Below the pieces are notes generated by a model. The model did not search any database, was not told the origin of the DNA, and saw nothing but the letters and a program-made list of their open reading frames with translations. The position numbers were made by a program, and so were the translations under genes. This document shows positions 56,299 to 64,000 of a stretch of 64,000 bases of DNA, one piece after another. Origin of the DNA: an uncultured Eubacteriales bacterium (GTDB lineage: Bacteria > Bacillota > Clostridia > Christensenellales > UBA1242); assembly GCA_902496015.1 (NCBI GenBank), contig CABUZJ010000003.1:62001-126000 (forward strand), written 5' to 3'. Within the stretch, counting starts at the first letter, position 1, and every line of letters begins with the position of its first letter.

Positions 56299-57474
56299 TT
56301 ATTTGCCAGTATTGGCTTTCTTTTTCCCAAATAATCCCCCAAATAGCTCACTGAAAAACCTTGCTGTTTTATACCTAACTTCTTTACTAAATATGCAAAC
56401 AATACCTAAAACAATAAAATAAAATGCTATTCCGCCTAGAAGAATCCAAATAAAACTTATGCTAGCAGCAGACTTATTATACGCCAGTCCAGTAATAACC
56501 GTTGCTTTGCCATTATCACCAACAAGTGAAACATCATTAAGACTTTCTGTGCTGGCATTATCACTGCCATAAAGAACAACATCAATAGTTTTAGCAAGTG
56601 GTTCGCAAGATTTAATTACTAAATTTTTATCAATCTTATCGCAACCCATTTCAAAAAGAATTGACCTTGGGGTTAATTGTTGATTATAATTACCTTTTCC
56701 CATATAAATATCTTTTATTAGTCCAGGGTAAACTTCATCAGCATAAGCCTTAATAGATTTTGCAAATTCTTTGTTTTCAAGATAATTTGCATTACCACTT
56801 CCAACTACCATTCTAACTTTACTCATAGAAACTCCATCAACCTTAGTTGTGTATTCACTAACTGGAGTAGCATCTCTATGAATATCAAATATTGCATCTA
56901 ACTTACCATCATTAATAAGTTTAGAAGCAGTAACTTGACTCCTTGTGTATGCACCAGAATTATGTGGTAAATGTAAATCTTGTGAATAATCTACTTCAAT
57001 TCCTAATTTATTAAAATCCTCTTTTAATTTAGCACCAACATCATGTATTCCACCCTTGCCATAAATACTATCAGTTCCATCATTTATTATATAACATTCA
57101 TCATTATGAGTGTGGTACATCCCAACTCTTTTTTTTGTTGCAGCACTAACAGTATTTTCTTTTACTTTCTTTTTAACATTATAAATTGGCATCTCTTCAT
57201 CTTTAATATATTTTGCATAACCGATTTTATTATCTGCATCAATTTCAACTATTTCATAAAGTTTATTATCTCCACTAATATAAGAGTCACCATCTTCACA
57301 AGCATCTCCACGCACAAAAACAATTTTATCCTTATTATCATAGTCATAAATGGTAAAATAATCATTAGAAGAATCTGTCGCACTTACCGAACCTTTAATA
57401 TGCACTTGCGGATTAATTAATAAAAAAGAAAATGCAATAATTAAGGTAAATAAACTAAATAAATATTTTTTCAT
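56299..57474 (-). CDS. spoIIP: SpoIIP, sporulation peptidoglycan amidase/endopeptidase
   Basis: 391 residues. N-terminal membrane/signal segment (about 4-20) and a C-terminal membrane helix (about 340-362), followed by a short basic tail. Catalytic-domain blocks: YHTHNDECY (120-128, metal-binding His), HLPHNSGAYTRSQVTASKL, FDIHRDA and NQQLTPRSILFEMGC. SpoIIP works with SpoIID and SpoIIM to thin septal peptidoglycan during engulfment; neither is in this window. It follows a polytopic membrane protein by 1 nt and shares its forespore-like promoter. Confidence 0.93.
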   Translation of the reverse strand: MKKYLFSLFTLIIAFSFLLINPQVHIKGSVSATDSSNDYFTIYDYDNKDKIVFVRGDACEDGDSYISGDNKLYEIVEIDADNKIGYAKYIKDEEMPIYNVKKKVKENTVSAATKKRVGMYHTHNDECYIINDGTDSIYGKGGIHDVGAKLKEDFNKLGIEVDYSQDLHLPHNSGAYTRSQVTASKLINDGKLDAIFDIHRDATPVSEYTTKVDGVSMSKVRMVVGSGNANYLENKEFAKSIKAYADEVYPGLIKDIYMGKGNYNQQLTPRSILFEMGCDKIDKNLVIKSCEPLAKTIDVVLYGSDNASTESLNDVSLVGDNGKATVITGLAYNKSAASISFIWILLGGIAFYFIVLGIVCIFSKEVRYKTARFFSELFGGLFGKKKANTGK

Positions 57475-57475
57475 A

Positions 57476-58354
57476 TTATTTTTTCTCCTTTGAAGAATTT
57501 GCCGATTTTACAGTATTCATATTTTTTATATTATGAATATTATTATTTTGTTTTTCTGCATTTGCATTACTATTTATTTGTTTTTTTGAACTATTTTTCA
57601 CATTATGATTTGTTTTTGCATTATTTAATTTAGTCAAATTAAAATCGCCATCACTGTCTGCTTGTACTTTCGCGCTTGTTGAAGCCAAAGCAAGCCTTCC
57701 ATTTTTTTCACTATCATACTGACTTGTCTCAAAATTAAATACCTTTTCTTGTTCATCTGGATTCGCACTTTCAAAAGCCCTGCCCAAGAATTCAGCAAGA
57801 GAAACTGCAATAATTATCGCTATCATCATTGTTGAAAAAGCTCCGCCTGTGCCAAGCCCAAGAACTGTGGTTTTCCCAATGCCTAGATTAATAAAGAATT
57901 GTAAAAGCTCTGCAAGGGTTAGTCCCAGCACAGCACAAATAAATGCATTTCTTCTACTTCTCCCAAGAACATAAGCCACAAGCCCTGCCACAATACCATA
58001 AACAAACATAGGGTCGATAACTAACTCTTCTGGATCAGCTGGCATTAGCCATTCCAACCCATAAATAATGCCCGCAACTAAAATTGTGCCTATAATCGCT
58101 CTTAATAGGTCTCTTGAAAAGCCAACTTTAATAAGCAAATAAATACAAATTCCAAAAGGAATTAAAAAACCACCGATACTAATTAAAACCACACCACTAA
58201 AATTAATAGGCGGAATAATAATACCAATAACAATTGCTAGTAATAACACAATGGCTTGCTTATCGTTAAGCCTTAATTGGTCTAATATTCTTTGCCCCAA
58301 ACCAAGCATTAACAAAATAATTAAAATTGATAAAACTGCCAAACTTGCACTCAT
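57476..58354 (-). CDS. Polytopic membrane protein co-transcribed with spoIIP (possibly DUF1614-like)
   Basis: 292 residues. About seven hydrophobic segments in residues 4-190, with the motif GIIIPPINFSGVVL and a short GRSRRN loop; a DUF1614-like topology is possible but not certain. Residues 200-292 are a hydrophilic Asn/Lys/Ser-rich tail. ACGGAGG site before the ATG. Next to spoIIP and under a GAATA/17/CAAACTA promoter, it is a good candidate for a sporulation membrane protein of unknown function. Confidence 0.8.
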   Translation of the reverse strand: MSASLAVLSILIILLMLGLGQRILDQLRLNDKQAIVLLLAIVIGIIIPPINFSGVVLISIGGFLIPFGICIYLLIKVGFSRDLLRAIIGTILVAGIIYGLEWLMPADPEELVIDPMFVYGIVAGLVAYVLGRSRRNAFICAVLGLTLAELLQFFINLGIGKTTVLGLGTGGAFSTMMIAIIIAVSLAEFLGRAFESANPDEQEKVFNFETSQYDSEKNGRLALASTSAKVQADSDGDFNLTKLNNAKTNHNVKNSSKKQINSNANAEKQNNNIHNIKNMNTVKSANSSKEKK

Positions 58355-58375
58355 TAATAATACCTCCGTTTCTAT

Positions 58376-58404
58376 TAGTTTGAGAAAGATTTATTTTTTT
58401 ATTC
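58376..58404 (-). promoter_or_regulatory. Sigma-G-like promoter of the membrane protein-spoIIP operon
   Basis: On the minus strand GAATA (58400-58404), 17 bp, CAAACTA (58376-58382): identical boxes and spacing to the GH18 promoter at 50717-50745. Confidence 0.6.
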
Positions 58405-58410
58405 ATAAAA

Positions 58411-58436
58411 ATAAAATGCTTTAAACAGCATTTTAT
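58411..58436 (-). terminator. Terminator of feoAB-rluA operon
   Basis: ATAAAATGCT/AGCATTTTAT stem, 6-nt loop, T-rich minus-strand 3' side. Confidence 0.85.
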
Positions 58437-58485
58437 CTTATAATAAATAAGTAAATAAAATAACAATTTATTTACAAAATTTTAT

Positions 58486-59415
58486 TTATTTATCAAAAAT
58501 ATTAATAAATTTATCTATATTTAATTTAATATTGCAGTTATTCAAATACGCTAATTTATTTGTTTTATTTAATTTAAAATTAATTCTATAAGCTAATAAG
58601 AGTTGATGTTTAAAAATTTTTGTATTGTTTTTAGTGGCTACTTTTGTTTCATCTTGATTATTTTTATTAGAGTTATAGTTATATTTGCCATCACCAATTA
58701 TAGGATATTCTAAAAACGCCAAATGTGCTCTTATTTGGTGAGTCTTTCCATTATGGATCACAACTTCCAATAAAGACTTATTTCCTTCTTTTTTTATCAA
58801 TTTAATTTGTGTTTCAATTGGAACATAACCAAGTTTATAATCTTTGCTTATAATGCTAAGCGATTTTCTGCTATCTTTAAATAAAAATGCTTTTGCTATT
58901 AATCTGCTATGATTAAACTGCCCTTTTACCCATGTTAAATAATGTTTCTCGATTTGATTGTTCTTTGTTGCATCAATAAGGTTTGCTAAAACGCTTTCAT
59001 TTTTAGCAAAGATTAGTAAACCACAAGTATTTCTATCTAATCTATGAACTGGTAAAAGATTAGTATTAAATCTTTCACATAATATTGAAGTAATTGAATT
59101 TACACCTTCTACTTCAATATTATCTGGTTTATTAATTATAACTACATTCTCATCATTGTAAATAATGTCTATTTTAATTTTAGTTGTTAAATACTTACCT
59201 TTCAAAATAGATGGAGCACAAAAAATTTCAACTATATCATCTTTTTTTAATATTAAATCTTTACTTACTCTTTTACCATTAACTTTTATATCTTTTTTCC
59301 TAAGAATTGCACAATAAGAAGAGTATGCACAATTAGGAAATTCAATTTCAAACCATTTTGAAAGTTTATTTGTGTTATTTACAATTTTTATTGTTATATT
59401 TTCTTGTGCAGGCAT
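58486..59415 (-). CDS. RluA-family 23S rRNA/tRNA pseudouridine synthase
   Basis: 309 residues. N-terminal S4-like RNA-binding segment (KKDIKVNGKRVSKDLILKKDDIVEI), then the RluA catalytic domain with the Asp in PVHRLDRNTCGLLIF, and the KTHQIRAHLAFL motif. Target uridine cannot be told. Its start lies 41 nt inside feoB, with AAGGAG upstream, so it is translated from the feo transcript. Confidence 0.92.
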   Translation of the reverse strand: MPAQENITIKIVNNTNKLSKWFEIEFPNCAYSSYCAILRKKDIKVNGKRVSKDLILKKDDIVEIFCAPSILKGKYLTTKIKIDIIYNDENVVIINKPDNIEVEGVNSITSILCERFNTNLLPVHRLDRNTCGLLIFAKNESVLANLIDATKNNQIEKHYLTWVKGQFNHSRLIAKAFLFKDSRKSLSIISKDYKLGYVPIETQIKLIKKEGNKSLLEVVIHNGKTHQIRAHLAFLEYPIIGDGKYNYNSNKNNQDETKVATKNNTKIFKHQLLLAYRINFKLNKTNKLAYLNNCNIKLNIDKFINIFDK

Positions 59416-61336
59416 TGCAATTCTCCTTGCATTTTCTTTTAGTATATTTTACCACAATTTTAATGCTAATAGCAAGCACAAGCATAACCACAATAATCGC
59501 TATTAAAGTTGAAATGTTAGACTGCGCTAGTTTATATGTTATAAAAGATGCAATATAAGCAATTGTAAACTGCAACAAAATTGAACGCCAAACCAATTTA
59601 GAACCTAATTCTTTTTTTAATGCAGAACTAGCACTAACACATGCAGGGTAAAATAAAACAAATACTAGAAAACTTAATGCACTTGCCGTAGTAAAACTTA
59701 CTGGATTTGTTGCAATAAATAAACTTGTTGACAGTTCCCCAACGCTAGCCACACCATTAGCTAAAATTAACACTCCTAAAACCATTTCTTTTGCAATTAA
59801 ACCTGTTAAAAGTGCCAAAACAATAGGTGGGCTTCCAAAACCTAACGGAGTAAAAATTGGTGCGATAAATGAACTTATGGTTGTAATAATTGATGTTGTT
59901 CCACTTACTGGAACATATTGTAACTTGAAATCGAAATTACTAATTGCCCAAACTAAAATGCTCATTGCAAGTATCACAGAACCTACTCTTTGCAAGAAGT
60001 CTTTTGCATGTCCTAAAACCGATTTTATAATTTTAGGAAAACTTGGAAACCTTAATTTAGGCATTTCCATAATAAAAGATTGTGTGTAATTTTGCTTTGA
60101 AAGTTTTGTGCTTATAAAGGCAATTATAAGACTAACTATTACACCCAATAAATAAAGTCCTAAAACTATAATAACTTTTGTTTTCGCAAAAAATGCTGAA
60201 CAAATACAAGCATAAATTGGCAACTTTGCACTACAACTAAAATTAGGAAGTAATAATGCCGTTTTATTTCTTAAATTTTTGTTATCTAAATTTCTGGTTG
60301 TTGTTATTGCACTTGTTGTGCAACCAAATCCCATAAGTAAACTGAAAACCGACCTACCTGTTAAACCTAGTTTAGATAGGCTTCCATCTAACATAAATGC
60401 AACTCTTGAAAGATAACCCACATCTTCAAGCAAATTAATAAATAAAAATAAAAGCATAATTTGTGGTAAAAAAGATAAAACTGAAAGCACTCCGCTTAAT
60501 ATACCATCATTAATAAATCCTATAAACCAATTACTAGAATTAGATTGCAAATTTGGAAATAATGCTGAAATACAAGCATTAAACCCTTCTCCTAATGCAG
60601 TGGATAATGTTTGCCCTATTCTTCCAAATGTTATAACAAAAACAATCGCAAAAATTAAAATAAAACAAAATATTGATAAATATTTATTTAAAAAAACTTT
60701 ATCTAATTTACTAAACCCATAATTTCCATTTGTTTTATATCCAATTTCATTTAAAATTCTATCTATATTTAAAAATCTTTGCTTTGCATTATATTTTAAA
60801 TTATCCTCAGTAACTTCTATAATTTGTGTTTTAATTGTTACCTTGTGGTTTTTATTTAATTCATAATAACTTGTTATATAATGTAAAAGATCTTTACAGG
60901 TTTTCTTTTTTCTAGCATCTATTGGAAAAACTTTAACATTAAGTTTTCCTTCAAGCTTAGATAAAATCTCATTATAGTTTTTTAACTCTTTTGCCATGTT
61001 AACTGCTAAACAAATATTAAAGCCCATTTCTTTTAGCTGATTAGTTAAATATAAATTTCTTTCCAAGTTATTTGCATCACAAATATTAACCACTAAACAA
61101 TCTTTATTTTCTATCAAATAGTCTGCACTGATTTTTTCTTCTGGTGAATAAACATCAAGCGAATATAACCCGGGTAAATCACAGAGAGTTAAATTTGATG
61201 CACCAAGTATATCACGAGTTCTAACATCAACAGTAACACCATGCCAATTCCCCACATGTTCACTTGCACCTGTAAGGGTGTTAAATAAGGTGGTTTTTCC
61301 TGTGTTTGGGTTGCCTATAAGAATTACTTTATTCAT
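59375..61336 (-). CDS. feoB: Ferrous iron transporter FeoB
   Basis: 653 residues. N-terminal cytoplasmic G protein: G1 GNPNTGKTTLFN, switch HVGNWHGVTVD, G3 DLPGLYSL. Then a membrane domain with gate motifs (GCTTSAITTTR; PNFSCSAKLPIY). The tail holds four Cys in KCKENCNACTRKYNNKNC. Fe(II) uptake. Follows feoA by 2 nt and overlaps the RluA gene. Confidence 0.96.
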   Translation of the reverse strand: MNKVILIGNPNTGKTTLFNTLTGASEHVGNWHGVTVDVRTRDILGASNLTLCDLPGLYSLDVYSPEEKISADYLIENKDCLVVNICDANNLERNLYLTNQLKEMGFNICLAVNMAKELKNYNEILSKLEGKLNVKVFPIDARKKKTCKDLLHYITSYYELNKNHKVTIKTQIIEVTEDNLKYNAKQRFLNIDRILNEIGYKTNGNYGFSKLDKVFLNKYLSIFCFILIFAIVFVITFGRIGQTLSTALGEGFNACISALFPNLQSNSSNWFIGFINDGILSGVLSVLSFLPQIMLLFLFINLLEDVGYLSRVAFMLDGSLSKLGLTGRSVFSLLMGFGCTTSAITTTRNLDNKNLRNKTALLLPNFSCSAKLPIYACICSAFFAKTKVIIVLGLYLLGVIVSLIIAFISTKLSKQNYTQSFIMEMPKLRFPSFPKIIKSVLGHAKDFLQRVGSVILAMSILVWAISNFDFKLQYVPVSGTTSIITTISSFIAPIFTPLGFGSPPIVLALLTGLIAKEMVLGVLILANGVASVGELSTSLFIATNPVSFTTASALSFLVFVLFYPACVSASSALKKELGSKLVWRSILLQFTIAYIASFITYKLAQSNISTLIAIIVVMLVLAISIKIVVKYTKRKCKENCNACTRKYNNKNCK

Positions 61337-61338
61337 AA

Positions 61339-61566
61339 TTAAACTAACCTTTTCACATTAATTTTTTCGCAAATACCTTTATTAAGTGCAAGCAAATATC
61401 CTCTTATGCTAACTAATATGGTTTTACTATTAGGTGCAATGCAAGCAATGCTAATTTTTGTATTCTCTACAAACCCAAGCTCTAAAAGCCTTTTTAACTC
61501 TTTACCCTTTAAATCTAAGTCAACTATATATGCTTTTTCATTCACTTTTAGTTCATTTAATAACAT
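61339..61566 (-). CDS. feoA: Ferrous iron transport protein FeoA
   Basis: 75-residue SH3-like domain (LKRLLELGFVENTKISIACIAPNSKTILVSIRG), the usual small partner of FeoB. It starts the feoA-feoB-rluA operon. No Fur-type box could be identified with confidence in 61567-61690, which is AT-rich. Confidence 0.94.
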   Translation of the reverse strand: MLLNELKVNEKAYIVDLDLKGKELKRLLELGFVENTKISIACIAPNSKTILVSIRGYLLALNKGICEKINVKRLV

Positions 61567-61690
61567 AATTTACCTCATTAAATTATATTAATAAAAGTAA
61601 AAAATATGAAATAATGAGATTGTTTAATTATTAGTTTTGTTCTTTTGCTATTTAATTAAATATGTAAATTTAACTAAAAAATTAGAATAA

Positions 61691-61714
61691 AAAATAACCC
61701 AAACAGGTTATTTT
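61691..61714 (-). terminator. Terminator after nrdR
   Basis: AAAATAACC/GGTTATTTT stem, T-rich minus-strand 3' side; overlaps the nrdR stop. Confidence 0.8.
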
Positions 61715-62187
61715 TATTTATCAGTTTTCTTTTTTATTAAATCTTCAAAATCATTTATAAACTCAAAAAATGTTGAAATATCTTTAAATTGCTTATAAAC
61801 TGACGCAAAACGAACATAACTAACTTCGTCTAGTTCTTTTAGCCCTTCCATCACATATTCTCCAATTTGTTTACTTGTTATTTCTTCTTGCAAACTATTG
61901 TAAACTTTTTTTTCAATATCGGCCACTAATTTATCTATATCTTTCATTGAAACAGGTCGTTTTTCACAAGCCTTAACAATTCCATTTTTAATTTTTGCAC
62001 TACTAAAAGGTTGTCTATCTCCATTATTTTTAACAACTAACACGGGTGTAACTTCAATTGTTTCATAAGTAGTAAATCTTTTTCCACACTCTAAACACTC
62101 TCTTCTGCGTTTAATTGAATTGCTTTCTTCAACCGACCTACTATCTATAACTTTGCTTTCTTCATTTCCACAATAAATGCATCTCAT
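61714..62187 (-). CDS. nrdR: Transcriptional repressor NrdR
   Basis: 157 residues. Zinc ribbon with C3, C6, C31 and C34 (MRCIYCGNEESKVIDSRSV; ECLECGKRFTTYE) and an ATP-cone domain (VVKNNGDRQPFSSAKIKNGI). Represses ribonucleotide reductase genes according to dATP/ATP level. Its place near sigG/ymxH is common in Clostridia. Own promoter. Confidence 0.97.
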   Translation of the reverse strand: MRCIYCGNEESKVIDSRSVEESNSIKRRRECLECGKRFTTYETIEVTPVLVVKNNGDRQPFSSAKIKNGIVKACEKRPVSMKDIDKLVADIEKKVYNSLQEEITSKQIGEYVMEGLKELDEVSYVRFASVYKQFKDISTFFEFINDFEDLIKKKTDK

Positions 62188-62209
62188 AAAATTTTCCTCT
62201 GTTAAATTA

Positions 62210-62238
62210 ATTATAACACAATTCTATATTTTTTTCAA
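62210..62238 (-). promoter_or_regulatory. Promoter of nrdR
   Basis: -35 TTGAAA (62233-62238), 17-bp spacer, -10 TATAAT (62210-62215) on the minus strand. Confidence 0.75.
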
Positions 62239-62241
62239 CTT

Positions 62242-62577
62242 TTATTTTAACTTTGCAGAAGTCCTTTTATATCTTACATAATTAACCCTATTATTTGAAG
62301 AAGCATTCTTATTTCCCGAATTTTTTTCTGTCCTAAAATTTTCTTCGCCAGAAGATAATGTTACCAAAATAACATCATCACCAATTCTTCTAATTTGTTC
62401 AATTGGAATAAATATGTCATCTGCCTTTCTTAAAAATTTAGATAAACCTGGAACAATTACTCCCAAAACTTTCCCAGTTTCCTTCTCAAAAGCAATATCT
62501 TGGGCGCGTCCAAGCCTTTTACCATCATAAATATTCACAATTTCTTTGGCTCTTAATTCATTAAAAGTAATTTCCAT
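62242..62577 (-). CDS. YlmC/YmxH-family PRC-barrel protein
   Basis: 111 residues with a single PRC-barrel domain: LRAKEIVNIYDGKRLGRAQDIAFEKETG...GVIVPG and DIFIPIEQIRRIGDDVILV. These proteins are linked to sporulation by genome context and by their position next to sigG. The C-terminal 30 residues are Asn/Lys/Arg-rich. Divergent from sigG. AAAAGG lies upstream of the ATG. Confidence 0.9.
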   Translation of the reverse strand: MEITFNELRAKEIVNIYDGKRLGRAQDIAFEKETGKVLGVIVPGLSKFLRKADDIFIPIEQIRRIGDDVILVTLSSGEENFRTEKNSGNKNASSNNRVNYVRYKRTSAKLK

Positions 62578-62665
62578 AATTGTGCCTTTTTTATTATTAT
62601 TTTATTCAAAAGTTTTCTAAATAGACCAATTTTTATATCTAATTGATTTAAGCAATTCCCACTAT

Positions 62666-62694
62666 GAATAAAAACACATGCAATAGGAGATTAT
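62666..62694 (+). promoter_or_regulatory. Sigma-F-like promoter of sigG
   Basis: GAATA (62666-62670), 15 bp, GGAGATTAT (62686-62694), near the sigma-F form GYWTA-N15-GGnnAnAnT with two mismatches. The block TATGAATAAAAACAC here is identical to one at 50715 before the GH18 gene. Confidence 0.5.
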
Positions 62695-62722
62695 ATTAAA
62701 AAAAATAAAAAGGAGGTTTAAA

Positions 62723-63493
62723 TTGGCAAATATTGTTGTGATTTGTGGAGTGAACACTTCCACACTTCCAAAATGCACTGCAAAAGAATTGGAAGAACTA
62801 ATGAAAAAAGTTAAAAATGGAGATGAAAACGCTAGAAACCAATTTATTACTTATAACATGCGTTTAGTATTATCCATTGTGCAAAGATTTGCAGTTAGTA
62901 AAAATAATATAGATGATATATTCCAAGTTGGTATTATTGGCCTTATGAAAGCAATAGATAACTTCAATATGGATTTAGGCGTTAAATTTTCTACTTATGC
63001 TGTGCCAATGATAATTGGTGAAATTAGAAGATTTTTAAGAGATAACAATAGTATAAAAATTACACGAAGCCTTCGAGATATTGCCTATTTAGCATTGCAA
63101 GCAAAAGAAAAATTAAACGCACAAACTGAAAAAGATGTAAGTATTGAAACAATAGCAAATGAAATTAATTTGCCAATAAAAGATGTTGCTTGTGCACTTG
63201 AAGCGATTAGTGAACCTATTAGTCTTTATGAAACCGTTTATCATGATGATGATGATAGTGCACTTATTATGGACCAAATTAAAGACCAAACAAATGAAGA
63301 TAGTTGGGTGGAAAAAAGGATGCTTAAAGATGCACTTGCAACCATTGGTGATAGAGAAAGACAAATTTTGTTTTTAAGATATTATCTTGGCAAAACCCAA
63401 ATGGAAATATCTAACGAAATAGGAATTAGTCAAGCCCAAGTATCAAGACTTGAAAAAACTGCACTAGCACAAATTAGAACAATAACTACATAA
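62723..63493 (+). CDS. sigG: Sporulation sigma factor SigG (late forespore)
   Basis: 256 residues. N-terminus VICGVNTSTLPKC is the SigG-type signature. Region 2: FITYNMRLVLSIVQRFAV...DDIFQVGIIGLMKAIDNF; region 3 DIAYLALQAKEKL; region 4 ILFLRYYLGKTQMEISNEIG with HTH GISQAQVSRLEK. The start codon is TTG with AAGGAGG 6 nt upstream. Divergent from ymxH; terminator follows. It likely drives the sigma-G-like promoters seen at 50717 and 58376. Confidence 0.95.
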   Translation: MANIVVICGVNTSTLPKCTAKELEELMKKVKNGDENARNQFITYNMRLVLSIVQRFAVSKNNIDDIFQVGIIGLMKAIDNFNMDLGVKFSTYAVPMIIGEIRRFLRDNNSIKITRSLRDIAYLALQAKEKLNAQTEKDVSIETIANEINLPIKDVACALEAISEPISLYETVYHDDDDSALIMDQIKDQTNEDSWVEKRMLKDALATIGDRERQILFLRYYLGKTQMEISNEIGISQAQVSRLEKTALAQIRTITT

Positions 63494-63494
63494 T

Positions 63495-63518
63495 AAAAGC
63501 ACCAATCATGGTGCTTTT
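63495..63518. terminator. Terminator after sigG (and glycosyltransferase)
   Basis: AAAAGCACCA/TGGTGCTTTT with loop ATCA; shared by the converging genes. Confidence 0.9.
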
Positions 63519-63530
63519 TATTCCCCAATT

Positions 63531-64000
63531 TTATTTAATTTTAAAAATATCATCATAAATTGGTTCCATCTGTTTTAATACTATATCAATAGAATAATTT
63601 TTAATTTTATTTCTATTATATTCGCCCATTTTTTTTGACAAGTCTTTATTATTCATTATTTTTTTAATTGAATCACCAAAACCACTTACATCATCACAAT
63701 CATTTATAAAACCACCTTTTTTATCATCTATTAAATCTCTGCAACCTCTTGCAATTGATGTTACAACTGGTAACCCATAATTCATAGCCTCCATAATAGC
63801 CATTGTTAATCCCTCTTGCCTTGACGCATGGAAAAATAAATTTGATTTTTGCATTATACTATTAATATCTTTTCTATATCCTAAAAATCGTACTTGATTT
63901 TGAATTCCAAGTTTCTTGGTATATTTTATTAACTCATTCTTTAATTTTCCTCTCCCACATATTAAATAAACGATATTTGAATCATTTAAGATTTTTATTG
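63531..64000 (-). CDS. Glycosyltransferase, GT4-type (C-terminal part; start beyond window)
   Basis: About 155 residues open to the window edge. YLICGRGKLKNELIKYTKKL, then VRFLGYRKDINSIM, FFHASRQEGLTMAIMEAMNYGLPVVTSIARG and GGFINDC form the GT-B C-terminal nucleotide-sugar-binding domain with the E-x7-E signature. Probably adds sugars to a surface polysaccharide or lipid. The N-terminal acceptor domain is not visible. Confidence 0.9.
   Translation of the reverse strand, partial: IKILNDSNIVYLICGRGKLKNELIKYTKKLGIQNQVRFLGYRKDINSIMQKSNLFFHASRQEGLTMAIMEAMNYGLPVVTSIARGCRDLIDDKKGGFINDCDDVSGFGDSIKKIMNNKDLSKKMGEYNRNKIKNYSIDIVLKQMEPIYDDIFKIK

Overview
The window is AT-rich chromosomal DNA from a low-GC, endospore-forming member of the Bacillota, most likely a Clostridia-type lineage that I cannot name further. 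Housekeeping gene order matches Firmicutes synteny: rpsB-tsf...frr-uppS-cdsA-rseP...rimP-nusA-ylxR-ylxQ-infB; priA-def-fmt-rlmN-rsgA-rpe...spoVM-rpmB-asp23-fakA; topA-trmFO-hslU; and sigG-ymxH-nrdR. Sporulation genes seen are spoVM (a 31-codon micro-gene), spoIVA, spoIIP and sigG. Initiation usually follows a strong AGGAGG-type ribosome site; some starts are TTG or GTG. Most genes lie on the minus strand.

Layout. 1-9382: translation, transcription and membrane-lipid genes (infB cut by the window edge, ylxQ, rnpM, nusA, rimP, a PolC-like exonuclease lacking the polymerase, rseP, cdsA, uppS, frr). 9457-12343: a lipid-kinase gene in the place usually held by pyrH, then tsf and rpsB with a structured leader. 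12387-14178: a divergent regulator pair around two copies of a palindromic operator, with a lipoprotein. 14308-17659: DUF1292 protein, ruvX, a 59-residue membrane protein, and a nifS/NifU-like pair whose scaffold has lost two of three ligand cysteines. 17703-26893: trxA, hisS, hslU (no hslV beside it), trmFO, topA, dprA, comM. 26967-30999: acyltransferase, fakA, asp23, rpmB, an orphan gene, spoVM. 31080-32930: an ankyrin-repeat gene with nearly identical 102-bp units, inserted between spoVM and rpe. 33018-44006: rpe, rsgA, rlmN, fmt, def, priA, rpoZ, ligA, pcrA.

44233-49297 is the accessory-looking part: an orphan gene, a YjzC-like small protein with a sporulation-type promoter, a convergent GIY-YIG-type nuclease/N6-adenine methyltransferase pair (probable restriction-modification), a cluster of eight tRNA genes (Leu-CAG on minus; Gly, Arg, His, Gln, Gln, Lys, Leu-TAG on plus), and another orphan gene. 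49321-64000: M16 peptidase, a membrane-anchored GH18 glycosidase, spoIVA, a SHOCT protein, plsY, der, spoIIP with a polytopic membrane protein, RluA-type pseudouridine synthase, feoB/feoA, nrdR, ymxH, sigG and the end of a glycosyltransferase.

The points I judge most worth a second look are: the polymerase-less PolC at the polC locus; a shared promoter architecture (GAATA, 17 bp, CAAACTA) in front of the GH18 gene and the spoIIP operon, with related boxes before the YjzC-like gene and sigG; the cysteine-depleted NifU-like protein beside nifS; HslU without HslV and with an atypical C-terminus; the operator placed inside the -35/-10 spacer of a divergent regulator pair; and the recently expanded ankyrin gene. 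All functional calls rest on reading the sequence and family knowledge; no database search was run.
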